A DNA stretch of 64,000 nt from Proteles cristata cristata. Lineage: Eukaryota; Chordata; Mammalia; Carnivora; Hyaenidae. Within the stretch, counting starts at the first letter, position 1. Each line of letters starts with the position of its first letter. The translations under genes and the position numbers were made by a program. This document shows positions 54,411 to 64,000 of the stretch, piece after piece. The DNA lies in NCBI GenBank assembly GCA_017311185.1, contig JAESUZ010003487.1:2204001-2268000 (forward strand), given 5' to 3'. Below the pieces are notes generated by a model, which was not told where the DNA came from, did not search any database, and was given only the letters and a program-made list of their open reading frames with translations.

Positions 54411-55399
54411 TCCCCCATCCTTGCTGGCTTTGCTGAGAATACTGTGTTTGTGGCATTGTTTCCTTTGCCTTTAGCTAGGCTGCTCCCCAGCCCACAATGT
54501 CACCCTGTGCATTTTGTCAATTGGAAACCAGTGAGCAGAGAGGGTGAGTGTTTCCCCATATGACCTGGAGCCAAGCACAGGAGCTAAAAATAGCATGTGC
54601 AATTGCCAGGCCTTCATGCCTCACTCAGCTCCTTTAACCTCACCTTTGGGGTCCCGATATTAGAGGATATCAGGAGTCCGGGTATCTCCTGGAGTGATGG
54701 CTTCTCTCCTGGTGGGAAGCTTACGGCCGCCACTATCCAGGTCAGGCCCCTGGCTTTGCCATTGACAGAGGACAGGAGGGAGGGATCCTGGGCTCTCAAC
54801 TTTGGAAATATGCAAAATGCAGAATTATCAAGATAATTCAGAGCAAGGTGGTATATGTCTGGAAAAAACAAATAGGTCAGGGAAAAATCATTTGAGGCCT
54901 TGGGAAAACTGCCTCAACTTCCAGTTTACTTTGCTTATGTACATACCTCCCCCCACCCCCAAATGTCCACTTTCGCAGAGTGACTGTATGTCACTACATG
55001 TCCAAGTAAAGAGGTTAAGGTAAGGAGGTTACGTTGAGCTAAATCCCTTGGAAATCTACCCCCCTCAGACATCTTGAAGCTGAAAACCCATTAAAATCAA
55101 ACAGATTGAAAGAACATCCTAGTCGTCTAAAGAACATTTCCATCAGAGAACAGATCCCTTGAGCAGTGAATTTTTCATTTTATCTGTTTTTTACTTTAAG
55201 GCACAGTTAGCCTCCAGAGGCCTCTCTACAGGTTGCTCACCAGTGATTTTCCAAGACATAAGAACTTCTTTAATTGAGAAGGGACAGAGAAGGAAAAAAG
55301 TTGGAGAGTGAGCGAATGAGGTTATAAAATTAATTAGAACAAAAATAGATGCCATCTTCTATACACATTAGTCAACTATCATATATAATAAGCACTAGA
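54411..55399. other. unassigned sequence
   Basis: ORFs of 79 (+) and 85 (-) codons overlap at 54597-54871 without domain or splice support. Confidence 0.4.
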
Positions 55400-55920
55400 T
55401 TTTGTTGGTTATCATGAACTATTTTTATTATAGAAGTAAATTTTCCTGATTACTGGAATAGTAGAAATTTACACGGGAACAAACAATAAAAATCCACAAT
55501 CATGTCACCAGAGATAACTACCATGTAATTTGCTGAATTTCTATCATATTTTCTTCTAGCTATTTTTCTTTAATATGGGTGTGTATGTATATTCATATTA
55601 AAGAGACATCATGATACATATCATTTGATAAATTATTTTTATCACTTTGCGACATAGCATAAATATATTTTATGGGAATAATATTTATCTACGTGATTAA
55701 TTTTAATAGCTACATAACGTTTAATTGAATGTACCTAAGTTTATTTAATCAACATTATTATTGGTACCAGTTTTTCAATATGATGAACAATTCTAGAATA
55801 AACAGCCTTATGCAAACCTCCTTACATACTTGTTTAATTGTTCCCTTAATAAAAATTCCTGGAAGCAAAGTTTCTGTGTCAAAGAAATGCATATTTTTGA
55901 CCTATGGACTCATCCAGACC
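55400..55920 (+). repeat. degenerate LINE-like relic
   Basis: 'aaaaattcctggaagcaaag', 'tttctgtgtcaaagaaatgc' and 'atgatgaacaattctagaat' recall the same old repeat family as 13320-13885. Confidence 0.4.
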
Positions 55921-56849
55921 ATTTAAAGCAAAGAAGGTTGGAATACTCTTTAAAATCAACTTGAGCAACAGAACATTATATATTAGAGAAATAAATGAAA
56001 GTCTATATCAGAAAATAGTTTTTAAAAAAACAATTATAGTTAACTTTTGAAACTCTCATTTTAGTTCTAAATCTTGGTGGTTTATGTGTGAAAAGAGAAA
56101 GGAAGTGTGGGAAGGATGAAGGGATAGACAAGAAAAATCTTGTCTAAATAAATCAAGGGAAAGAAAAAGGGGAGCACAGAGGGAGACACACTACCACTTG
56201 CTTTAGTCCTTCGATCTGCTCCTCTCTATTCCCCCTCGCCTTTTAGCAAAAGTCTAGAATCTCTAAATGGACTCATCCCTAAGCACCTGGGACCCAAAAC
56301 TAAGGGCCAGACACACATCCCGCCGGAAACACTCCCAGCCATCCCTCAGTGACTCCCCAGGAGAGGGACTTCCCTTTCTTAGTCTCAGGCTCTAAAGCTT
56401 AATTTTATTAGTTGAACTTTCTATTTCACTTTCAAAGATGTAGAAGAAGGGACACATTTCCTAAAGTTTCTTAAAGTTATCAGAAATAAGTCTTCAAAAC
56501 TATGTGATAAATTATGATTATTTTTAAAAGAACTATTGCTTAGAATTCTAAGAAATGGAGGTCTGCAGAAAATCCTTGGTCAGTGAGACCCAAATGTCAT
56601 TTGAACACTCCAGAATAATAAATACCTTGCATGGTAGTCTTTAAGTCTGGTTAACGTTTGAATAATCCATTCTCTATCACTTCCTCGGTAATGTTTTTCA
56701 CCAGAGTGAAAACCGAATACAGGGGCAGATCAGCTTAGCTGTTTTCCACCTTTAGTGGAAAGTGGCACCTTAACGTTCACTGGATAAATGTGGACTTGGA
56801 ATCTTTAACTTACATTCTTCACAGTGCCATAAGAAAAAAAAAAAAACTG
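55921..56849. other. unassigned sequence
   Basis: No repeat or coding evidence recognised. Confidence 0.35.
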
Positions 56850-57005
56850 GATCATGAAAGAGAGAGCAACTTTTGATGAGGAGGTAAAGAGCAGCCCTGG
56901 GCACAGAAGGTGAAAAAGAAGCCAGCCAGGAAGGAAGAACATTCCAGGCAAAGGACAGAGGTTAGGCAACTCCAGACAATAGTGCCAAGGTGGGTATGGC
57001 TCGTT
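56850..57005 (-). repeat. L2 LINE relic
   Basis: 'gaacattccaggcaaaggac' and 'ccaaggtgggtatggctcg' are reverse L2 3' text. Confidence 0.65.
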
Positions 57006-57077
57006 TTTGCAAATATGGACTCTTGAAATAAGGAGAAATGATCACTATTCAAAGTGAAGCCGTATTTAGCACCTGTC

Positions 57078-57345
57078 TTAGTCCTTTGAGGCTGCTCTAA
57101 CCTAATACTATATACACTAGGTGCCTTATAAACAACTGAAACTTGTGTCTCAAATTCTGGAGGCTGGTAAGTCCAAGATCAAGGCACCAGCAGATTTGGT
57201 ATTTGGAGCAGGCCACTTCCTGGTTCCTAAATGGCCATCTTTGCATTGTGTCTTCACATGATGGCAGGGGTGAGGGAGCTCTCTGGGATGTTAGACTTCA
57301 ACATATGAATTCAGTGGGGGACAGAAACATTCACTCTATAGCATC
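57078..57345 (+). repeat. MaLR-type LTR with internal deletion
   Basis: 'gtcttagtcctttgaggctg', 'tctggaggctggtaagtcca' and 'gtgagggagctctctgggat' are followed directly by 'gacttcaacatatgaattca', skipping the middle of the LTR. It is an old endogenous retroviral LTR remnant with no coding sequence. Confidence 0.8.
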
Positions 57346-57664
57346 ATCTTTGTAACTGTAGACAAGCAGATATAAACAAATCTCTGAACAAGTAAAAACT
57401 ATTTGTTTAGTTTCTCTGTGTTTTTAACATATCACACTCAGATCAGCAATCAATCCATTAACAACTATTATTTTCTTGTCATAATGGAGTAAACATATAG
57501 ATTGTTCCCTGAACAAGCTTAAATCTGGTTGAAAAAAGAAAGTGAATGCTGGAAGAATTAAAATGCATTGCGATGTTAAACCATAGGCATTAGGAGAAAG
57601 TTCAGTGGGAGTTCATAGATCAGTTCAGAGAAAAGAGAGTGGTTCTAAAGTTGAAGGTGGGACT
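57346..57664. other. unassigned sequence
   Basis: Nothing recognised. Confidence 0.3.
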
Positions 57665-57990
57665 TCTTCATCCAGTTCCTCAATAAGCACTTGCTACATA
57701 TTTGTACTTAGGTTAGGTACTGGGAAAGACATAGACACTGGATAACTAAAATATGCTTTTGTCCTTGAGTGGCTTGTTGTCTAATGGAAAGAAACTGAAA
57801 CTGAAATAAATAATTACAATTCAGTGTTACAATATAGATATGTAAAAATTGCTAGGAGAACAGAAGATGTTTATGGGAGAAAAGAGGAAGACTGACTCCC
57901 CATCAGAGGAAATGAGAAGAAATGACATTGTGCTAAGGTTTACAGAATGACTTGGGTCTTGGGGGGTAAGGGATGGGCAAAATGGGTGAA
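57665..57990 (-). repeat. L2 LINE relic
   Basis: 'cctcaataagcacttgctac', 'ttaggttaggtactgggaaa' and 'ttgtccttgagtggcttgtt' follow reverse L2 order. Confidence 0.65.
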
Positions 57991-58142
57991 GGGGAGTGGG
58001 AGGTACAGGCTTCCAGTTGTGGAGTGATTAGATCACAGGGATGAAAGTTATAGTGTAGGGAGTGTAGTCAATGGCATTGTGATAGAAATGTATGGTGCCA
58101 GATGATAGCTACACTTGCAGGAAGTATAATATACTGTATAGA

Positions 58143-58242
58143 GGGGCGCCTGTCTGGCTCAGTTGGAAGAGTATTGATCTCTGGGTTGTGAGTTCAACCC
58201 CCACATTGGATGTAGTATTACTTAAATAAATAAGTAAACTTT
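58143..58242 (+). mobile_element. short older SINEC
   Basis: 'ggggcgcctgtctggctcag', 'gttgtgagttcaacccccac' and a 'cttaaataaataagtaaac' tail. Confidence 0.88.
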
Positions 58243-58281
58243 ACTATATATATATATATTTATTTATTTATTTATTTATTT
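58243..58281. repeat. (TA)n(TTTA)n microsatellite
   Basis: Grows out of the SINE tail. Confidence 0.9.
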
Positions 58282-58335
58282 CACATTTGGCTTGCCGAAT
58301 CACTATGTTGTACACCTAAAACTAACAACATTGTA

Positions 58336-58417
58336 TGGCTAGCTCAGTTGATATAGCTTGCAACTCTTGATCTCAGGGTTGTGAGCTTGAGCCCCACATT
58401 GAATACAGAGATTACTT

Positions 58418-58440
<23 letters not shown>
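58336..58440 (+). mobile_element. short older SINEC, second copy
   Basis: 'ggctagctcagttgatatag', 'atctcagggttgtgagcttg' and an A15 tail. Its 5' dozen bases are missing. Confidence 0.85.
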
Positions 58441-58448
<8 letters not shown>

Positions 58449-58899
58449 CCTTTAAATCACTTATAAGTTACAGTATCTACAGATATAGGATCTAGATATC
58501 CAGAGTCTAGTAAGCCCAACACAGCCAGATTTTCCTCCACTTTAGGAACAGATTGTTACTTCTTCTTTGAGTACCAGATGAAGAGTTGGCTTGTGTTTAT
58601 TGGCTCTGTTGTATGAAAAACACTTATCTTTAAACACTGGGATCACACCCTCTGTGGTGAGATACTCACACTAACGTACGAGAGGCACCGGGGATCTGAG
58701 CAGACTGAGAAAACTGTAGATTCAAGCCTCCCACCTCATTCTCGTTCAGAAGCATAAACTCATCAAATAGAATGGGCGGGCCGACTTGTCCCGTTTCTCC
58801 CTTCTTGTAGAGTAGACAGTTGAATTCTCAAAAATTAAACTCACCTCTCACGTAGTGGCTCACTCTGTGAAGAAAGGAGAAAGGTGCCGTAGATATGAG
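58441..58899. other. unassigned sequence with splice-like ORF on minus strand
   Basis: A 134-base minus-strand open segment (58670-58803) is bounded by 'ctacaag' and a 'gtgagtat' donor. It is too weak to annotate as an exon. Confidence 0.25.
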
Positions 58900-59130
58900 G
58901 ACAAGATGGAGTAGGCCGAGGAAGGACAGAGGACCTTGGTGTGCTCAGAGAAAACGAAGTAGTCTGGGATGGCTTATTATTGGATAGGGTGCAGAGAGAT
59001 TGGCGAATGAGGGTTGGACAGCTTGTCACATCAGACAAGACTTTGGATTCGACTGTGTAGGCGATGAGGAACCATTTGATATTTTTAAATCAGGAGGTGA
59101 CGAGATGGGCCTTATTTTTGGAAAGACCAT
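58900..59130 (-). repeat. L2 LINE relic
   Basis: 'gactttggattcgactgtgt', 'gaggaaccatttgatatttt' and 'caggaggtgacgagatgggc' are reverse L2. It seems to resume at 59385-59430. Confidence 0.65.
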
Positions 59131-59154
59131 TTTTGAAGCATGTTAAGGATGAGG

Positions 59155-59385
59155 TCAGCACATTTATTCTGTAAGGGGCCAGATCACAGACATTTTAGGC
59201 TTTCTGGGTCATATGTCGTACATCATGTGTCTCTGTCTCAAGCACTTGTAGCACAAAAGCAGCCATAGACAAAGTGTAAACAAATGGACACGATTGTGTT
59301 CCAGTAATTTTTTCTTTACAAAAGCAAGCTGTGGGTCATATTTGGCCTGTGGAGCCAATTTGTTGTGCCCTGGATGAGGAGATGG
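59155..59385 (+). mobile_element. hAT/Charlie-type DNA transposon relic
   Basis: 'tctgtaaggggccagatcac', 'cattttaggctttctgggtc', 'agcagccatagacaaagtgt' and 'catatttggcctgtggagcc' follow a very common mammalian hAT non-autonomous element. It is inserted in L2. Confidence 0.75.
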
Positions 59386-59434
59386 TAAGGTTACTGGTAG
59401 AGAGAGCAAGCAGTAAACTAGGTCAGGTCCAGGT

Positions 59435-59567
59435 CAGGGGGCTTCAAAGTAGGCCCTGACCAACAGCATCAACATCACCTGGGGTCTCTGGGGCTGGGTG
59501 CCCGTGACCTGAGTTTGAACAAGCCAACCAGGTGATTCCAGTGCTTGCTCAAGTTTGAGAACCGCTG
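59435..59567 (+). mobile_element. MER5A-like hAT DNA transposon
   Basis: The termini 'cagggggcttcaaagt' and 'aagtttgagaaccgctg' are imperfect inverted repeats. The internal 'aacagcatcaacatcacctg' is diagnostic. The 8-bp flanks 'gtccaggt' and 'acccagga' match at five positions, as an aged TSD could. Confidence 0.88.
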
Positions 59568-59964
59568 ACCCAGGACAGATGACAGAGAAAACATTTCCAC
59601 ATTTGGGAGGTGACGGTCAGAAAGAATAGAACAGGACAGATTTAAAATGTTCCAACAAGATCCGATCCCTCACTTTCTAACGTACTGACGTACAGTAGAC
59701 AGGACTTTGGTGGTTATTTGGTTGAAAGTTTGGGAGATAGAAAACAGTAGTTAAATTATCTTCATTTGTTCATCCATCTCATGACCTTGATGCCTACAAC
59801 AATGTAAGGCACGAACTGCTCACAAAGTATTTTTTTTACGGATCAATGAGTGATTGTTTCAAGGTTTGAAGTTTGGGTGTCTAAATAGATAAGAAAATGG
59901 CATTAACCAAGAGAGAACATCTTCCATGGTTTTTGAACAGCTATTAGGAAAGCGGATAAAGGGA
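59568..59964. other. unassigned sequence
   Basis: Nothing recognised. Confidence 0.3.
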
Positions 59965-60165
59965 CATTTATTGAGTGCCAGCTTTGCCTACTGTGTGCCA
60001 GGCAGTTTGTTACCATATTATCTCATTTGTTCCTCAAAACAGTTTTTAGTATCTATGATCATCACCATTTTCCAAATGCAGACAATTGAGGTTCTGACAG
60101 ATAAATAAGGTGGTGCAAGTGTAACACAGATAACGAGTGATAATGAAACCCAGGCTTATGCCACC
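59965..60165 (-). repeat. MIR relic, long
   Basis: 'acatttattgagtgccagct', 'tattatctcatttgttcctc' and 'taatgaaacccaggcttatg' are reverse MIR. Confidence 0.85.
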
Positions 60166-60289
60166 TTGCAGAACAGAGTTCTGTTTTGAATTTTGGCCAG
60201 ACTTTGCAGAATAGGAAAGCTCTAACTATAAAATACCATGGAACTTTACTGCTTACAAAGCAGTTTCATAGATTAATTCTTTTGAAGGA

Positions 60290-60490
60290 AACCACACTGT
60301 GTGTAGCAGGAAAAGTCTCAAGTTCTAGGTTCAAGCTTTGTCTCTCATGCTTGTCCAGAGGTAGCCACATACTCATCCCTAACGTGGAGGAGATGATAAT
60401 GATCAATAGGACTGCTATGCAGGTCAAATGAGATAGATAAAGCACCTGGCGTGAGATGGGAGCTCAGTAAAGGGTGGATATTATTATTTT
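60290..60490 (+). repeat. MIR relic
   Basis: 'caagttctaggttcaagctt' and 'gtcaaatgagatagataaag' plus 'gggagctcagtaaagggtg' follow MIR order. Opposite strand to the copy 120 bp upstream. Confidence 0.7.
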
Positions 60491-60925
60491 ATCATCCTTA
60501 ATACAGCTCAATGTCAAAGCTTTCTCTGTAAGGATGATGAGGAGCCACTTCGGCCCCCCAAGAAATCACCTGAGAGAGTTTCTCTCCATTTAAATCTTAC
60601 AAGTACCCCTTAATGAGTGTCGCTGTTTTGCTTAAAGGGCTTATCTCCTTGTTCAAGGTGTGTTGACATTTAAAGGGGTTTTGAACTTGGTGAGGTCCAT
60701 TCCATTGCTCTTGGTAGCCACAGTGGTCGTCCACTGCAGGGTTCCAGACTCCTTTCATACCAGTTTTCCTTCTTTCAATGCTTTTATTTATTTGTTTATC
60801 CAATCTTCAGCTTCTACACAATTTTCCTGTGTTCCCTCCCGTATTAGTCAAATCAAACAATGGCTGGGCTTGGAGATCAGAGGGAGAGAAAGTTGTTCTT
60901 GAAAGAAATGCCTCCTTGTTTCAAA
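60491..60925. other. unassigned sequence
   Basis: No repeat recognised. ORFs of 68 (-) and 80 (+) codons lack support. Confidence 0.35.
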
Positions 60926-60942
60926 GGAATTGTCTTACTTTT

Positions 60943-61145
60943 TAAAAAATGTTTTTATTTATTTCTGAGAGAGAGAGAGCATGAGCAGGGGAGGGTCAGA
61001 GAGAAAGGGAGACACAGAATCTGAAGCAGGCTCCATCCAGGCTCTGAGCTAGCTGTCAGCACAGAGCCTGACACGGGGCTTGAACCCATGAACCTGACCT
61101 GAGCCAAAGTCAGACACCCAACCAACTGAGCCACCCAGGCTCCCT
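60943..61145 (-). mobile_element. felid SINEC, 'GACCCTCC' subfamily, with 17-bp TSD
   Basis: The TSD is 'ggaattgtcttactttt' at 60926-60942 and 'ggaattatcttactttt' at 61146-61162 (one mismatch). It contains 'gagctagctgtcagcac'. The box B region is partly deleted. Confidence 0.96.
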
Positions 61146-61162
61146 GGAATTATCTTACTTTT

Positions 61163-61779
61163 ACGAAGCCAAAAAAGAAACAGTCTGAAGAAAGTTGGAT
61201 TTGTTAAAGAGGCAAAACTCATCACTAATCTCTACTTCATTACTCTTTTTTTTTTTTTTTTAACTTAGTAGAGCATAACGGAGATGGTAACTCTTCTCCT
61301 TTCAAGACCCAAGAATATCACTTCTTCTGCCTCATGAAAAACAAGTTGTGATCATCACAGTGCCTTTATCCCAGAGAGGTTGGTTCGTGACATTGTGTTT
61401 ACCACCTTTTAGAGGAGAAGCTTCTTGCTTTCCACTATGTTTTAGGTGATTTTAGAAAACAAGGTTACTGCTTTGCAACATGCCAGGTAAACAGCAGTTT
61501 CCATTTCAAGGGGAAATCATACTTGACCATCTTGCCTCCTAGATTCCACTGGATTAGGAAACAAGCAGAGATAAACACAGCTTTAGTGGAGTTGGTTGTA
61601 TGCTAAGAAACAACTGAGCCTTTTAAGATAAATGGAACTGACAAACAGTGCATTCTGCAAAAAATAAACACAGCTATAGGGGAGTTATTCTGAACACTGA
61701 TATCTGCAAATGACAGTTGAATAATTTTGATGCAAGGATCTTTTTCTCAAGATTTGAAATAAAATCTTTCCCCCTGCCC
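61163..61779. other. unassigned unique sequence
   Basis: A T-run lies at about 61247-61261. Otherwise ordinary composition with no repeat recognised. Confidence 0.35.
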
Positions 61780-62130
61780 CCCTCAACCATTTAACTAAGC
61801 TTTTAGTCGTCTGATAAAAATCGTGTTGTCAGAAATGACAGAACTAATTTGTGACTTTTTCTCAAATCAATTTTGATGTAATGCAAGACTAAATGAATAG
61901 CTTCCCTTTTCTCCCCTGCATGAATTAGAACAAAGTGTACTGTTCACCGTGTCCTGTCACACAGACTGGCGTGACAGAAACCTCTGGATTTTATTGCAAG
62001 ATTTGGAGAATAATTATTAGAGATCCATTCTGCCTCCATATTTATTGGATTTGCAAAGGATAACTGATGATTTCTCATTGTCGGATGAGAACATCTAACA
62101 GGACATTTGGGATGACTTTAAGGTCTAGTC
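61780..62130. promoter_or_regulatory. candidate conserved noncoding element
   Basis: The block is unique and intact-looking, with two TGACAG (MEIS/TGIF-type) sites near 61837 and 61972. 'gagaataattattagagatc' lies near 62008, and 'gatgatttctcattgtcgga' near 62067. The lack of any insertion or simple repeat for about 1.6 kb around it fits purifying selection, but this is inference. Confidence 0.4.
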
Positions 62131-62639
62131 TAGAACTCTCAGACCGTCTCAGGGCCCTCTCATTTTTGCTTTGAATTTATTACCTGGGGTGATAAGAACT
62201 TAAGTCTCCCAGTTAAAGTCCCTTCCACTCAGTGGTGAAATTGGAGAGGGAGAACTCATGCAAGCCATCCTTCTGGTGATTTGTACTCGCAGCAATTCAC
62301 ACTTACAGCCCTCTGCCAATTACACCCGTGTTGTAACTTCTGACACTTACACAGGGTGTTTCTCACATGAACATATGCTGTTCTCCTCTTTGGAGGAAAT
62401 GAATCCCAACCTTTTGCACACTAGCAGGCCACGATTAGTTCTGATCCCAACGTTTTAGGGCAGGAAAAATGACGATAAGAAAACGAGGGAATTGACCATA
62501 AGGACACAGAGTTCGTTTTCTCTGGGGCATCATATCACTGCCCCAAATGTTCCTTCAATGCTCTGGTCAAAACGTCCTCAAGGAAATCATCTTGAAATCC
62601 ATAAAACGAATAAACCTACTCCTTAGAGTTGTTTTGCTT

Positions 62640-62815
62640 CGGTGTAACATTTGGCAGTAAAGTGTGGTCAAACAGAGTGCATCATATTAAATGGATTTTA
62701 TGTTTATTGACTGCTTGTAGCACCACTTAATTGATTTATGCATGCTTTAGAAAGCTTTACACTCTGAAACATATAATACATCATTTATAGTTTTTTATTA
62801 AGTCCTGCCTCTGGT
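62640..62815. promoter_or_regulatory. second candidate conserved noncoding element
   Basis: An AT-rich unique block contains 'cacttaattgatttatgcat', putting an NK-type AATTGA, an ATTTATGCAT POU-like string and TTAATT within 25 bases near 62725-62746. Confidence 0.3.
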
Positions 62816-63078
62816 AAAAGCTGGCGTAAGGCCCCAGGTCAGGAACTTTACCCTTTGGTTCTAGCACTGTTTCTATGAGAAAATAATATGTGATGCACTT
62901 TATTTCTACTTATGGTAAGTCTCCTAGCAATCTAATCCCCATGTGAAGGCTGCTTGCACTCCCAAGTGCTACTCTCTGTCACATTCCCACTGTGTTTGAA
63001 GGAGGTTTTTCTATGTTCTTTTTTGACTATGAGTTGAACTAACAAATGAGAGAAAATAAAGTATGTCTTAAGGTTTTT

Positions 63079-63289
63079 TTAAAAAATACTTATTTATTTA
63101 TTTTGAATGAGAGAGGGAGAGAGAGAGAGAAAGTGAGCAGGGGAGGGGCAGAGAGAGAGGGAGGGAGAGAAGCCTGCATGGTCAGTGCAGAGCCCAATGT
63201 GGAGCTTGATCCCACGAACTATAAGATCATGACCTGAGCCAAAATCAAGAGTTGGCTGCTTAACCAACTGAGCCACCCAGGCACCCTAA
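63079..63289 (-). mobile_element. felid SINEC
   Basis: The flanks 'gtcttaaggttttt' (63065-63078) and 'gacctaaggttttt' (63290-63303) form an imperfect TSD. The centre lacks the 'caggctctgagctg' portion. Confidence 0.93.
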
Positions 63290-63303
63290 GACCTAAGGTT
63301 TTT

Positions 63304-64000
63304 ATTCTGTTGATTTTTAGAACCGACAGGAGTGGCCTAAGACTGCATAGAAAGAATATTACAATAACACTAGGATTTTGAAAACTACCTTATGATAACT
63401 TTATCTGTATCTGTATCTGTATAGTAGATATATTAAAAGTAATACAGTAGTAGTAAGTCTTAATACAATTACTACTGCTGCATGGGTAGAAAGGATGGGT
63501 ACCAATATTAAGATCTAGAATGTGGTCTTATATCACCAAGGTGACACATTAAGGGGTACCATAAATTCTGAACCCATTACCCCAGCCCATTCCTGGTGCC
63601 TCATTCTATCCTTCTGGCGGCCAATTTTCTCTCCTATGCCCCCCTCCCCCACCGCCCTCAAACAAGCTTAGCACGTCTTGTTTCTCCAGATTCCCTAAAA
63701 CCACCAAGCAAGTTACTGAATTTGTCCCCATCCTGTAAGCAGGAACTGACAAGTAATATGAGAAATAAAAACCAGCACTTCTATTTGAAGATGACAGGGA
63801 AAATCAGAAGGTAATGTGGTGCTCCCTATTGGAATTTCTTTGAATCATCATATCCAGTGTCACTTACTTGTCTTTTGAAATATGTCAAGGGTGATAACCA
63901 TGACATGTTATTTTCTGTTTGCATTCTAAGCACTAGCCCACATTCAGTTAATAGTATTAATGGAAGAGATCACTGCCTGGGAATAGTATAGAATGGTGGC
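63304..64000. other. unassigned sequence to window end
   Basis: A short 'atctgt' hexamer run lies at about 63400-63421. No repeat family or coding evidence. Confidence 0.35.

Larger units (their letters stand above)
58070..58335 (+). repeat. L1 3'UTR relic split by a short SINE
   Basis: 'aatgtatggtgccagatgat' before the SINE and 'aatcactatgttgtacacct' after the AT repeat are consecutive in old L1 3'UTRs. Confidence 0.6.

Noticed and set aside
57078..57345. Possible intact provirus around the LTR-like sequence
   Set aside because: Only a deleted solo-LTR-like remnant is present. There is no gag, pol or env text nearby and no second LTR.
58336..58440. tRNA-gene-like box A/box B text
   Set aside because: It is the tRNA-derived head of a SINE with an A-tail. 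The cloverleaf is not complete, and the same holds for all other SINE heads here.

Overview
This window is mammalian nuclear DNA, almost certainly from a cat-family carnivore. About 40 copies of a tRNA-derived SINE fill it, with the feliform signature: a box A/box B head reading 'cctgggtggctcag...ggtcatgatctcacgg...gttcgagcccc', then a CT-rich body and an AAATAAA-type tail. Several carnivore L1 3' ends are also present, with the G-rich 3'UTR ending 'gacaataaa'. No bacterial features, tRNA or rRNA genes, CRISPR arrays or intact viral genes were seen. I cannot assign the window to a known gene or chromosome. It reads as an intergenic or intronic segment.

Layout. 1-3.2 kb: a compact non-repetitive block (about 0.88-1.25 kb) that looks like a conserved regulatory element, then MIR and L2 relics. 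3.3-4.6 kb: a CpG-island-like region carrying one CpG-rich SINE. 5.15-5.37 kb: a 217-bp uninterrupted purine tract. 6.6-12.6 kb: two 5'-truncated L1 insertions with clean target-site duplications (TSDs), SINEs and L2. 13-16.2 kb: SINEs, a second GC-rich patch with a G-quadruplex motif, and an older L1 with an 18-bp TSD. 16.4-22 kb: ancient L2, MIR and CR1/L3 relics. 22-24 kb: mostly unique. 24-29 kb: LTR, L2 and MIR relics with young SINEs. 29.5-32.8 kb: an old L1 split by three SINEs. 33.7-35.4 kb: unique sequence with a dense GATTA motif cluster and a possible YADD-type reverse transcriptase relic. 35.5-37.4 kb: six SINEs in one orientation. 36.6-43.3 kb: more old L1, plus two splice-bounded minus-strand ORFs at 38.7-39.2 kb. 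44-54 kb: MIR, L1 and SINE nests, including a SINE inserted in the tail of another SINE. 54-64 kb: largely unique, with L2, MIR, MER5A and LTR relics and a likely conserved noncoding block at 61.8-62.8 kb.

No protein-coding gene can be asserted. The longest ORFs come from GC-rich, microsatellite or SINE sequence. The only protein-like coding candidates are the two short minus-strand exons at 38719-38901 and 39053-39162, which I cannot identify. What is most informative is the record of nested insertions with readable TSDs, a linked set of SINE subfamily markers, and several unique blocks that look like regulatory DNA. Repeat names come from recognising consensus text by eye, not from a search. 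Boundaries of ancient elements are approximate (tens of bases).
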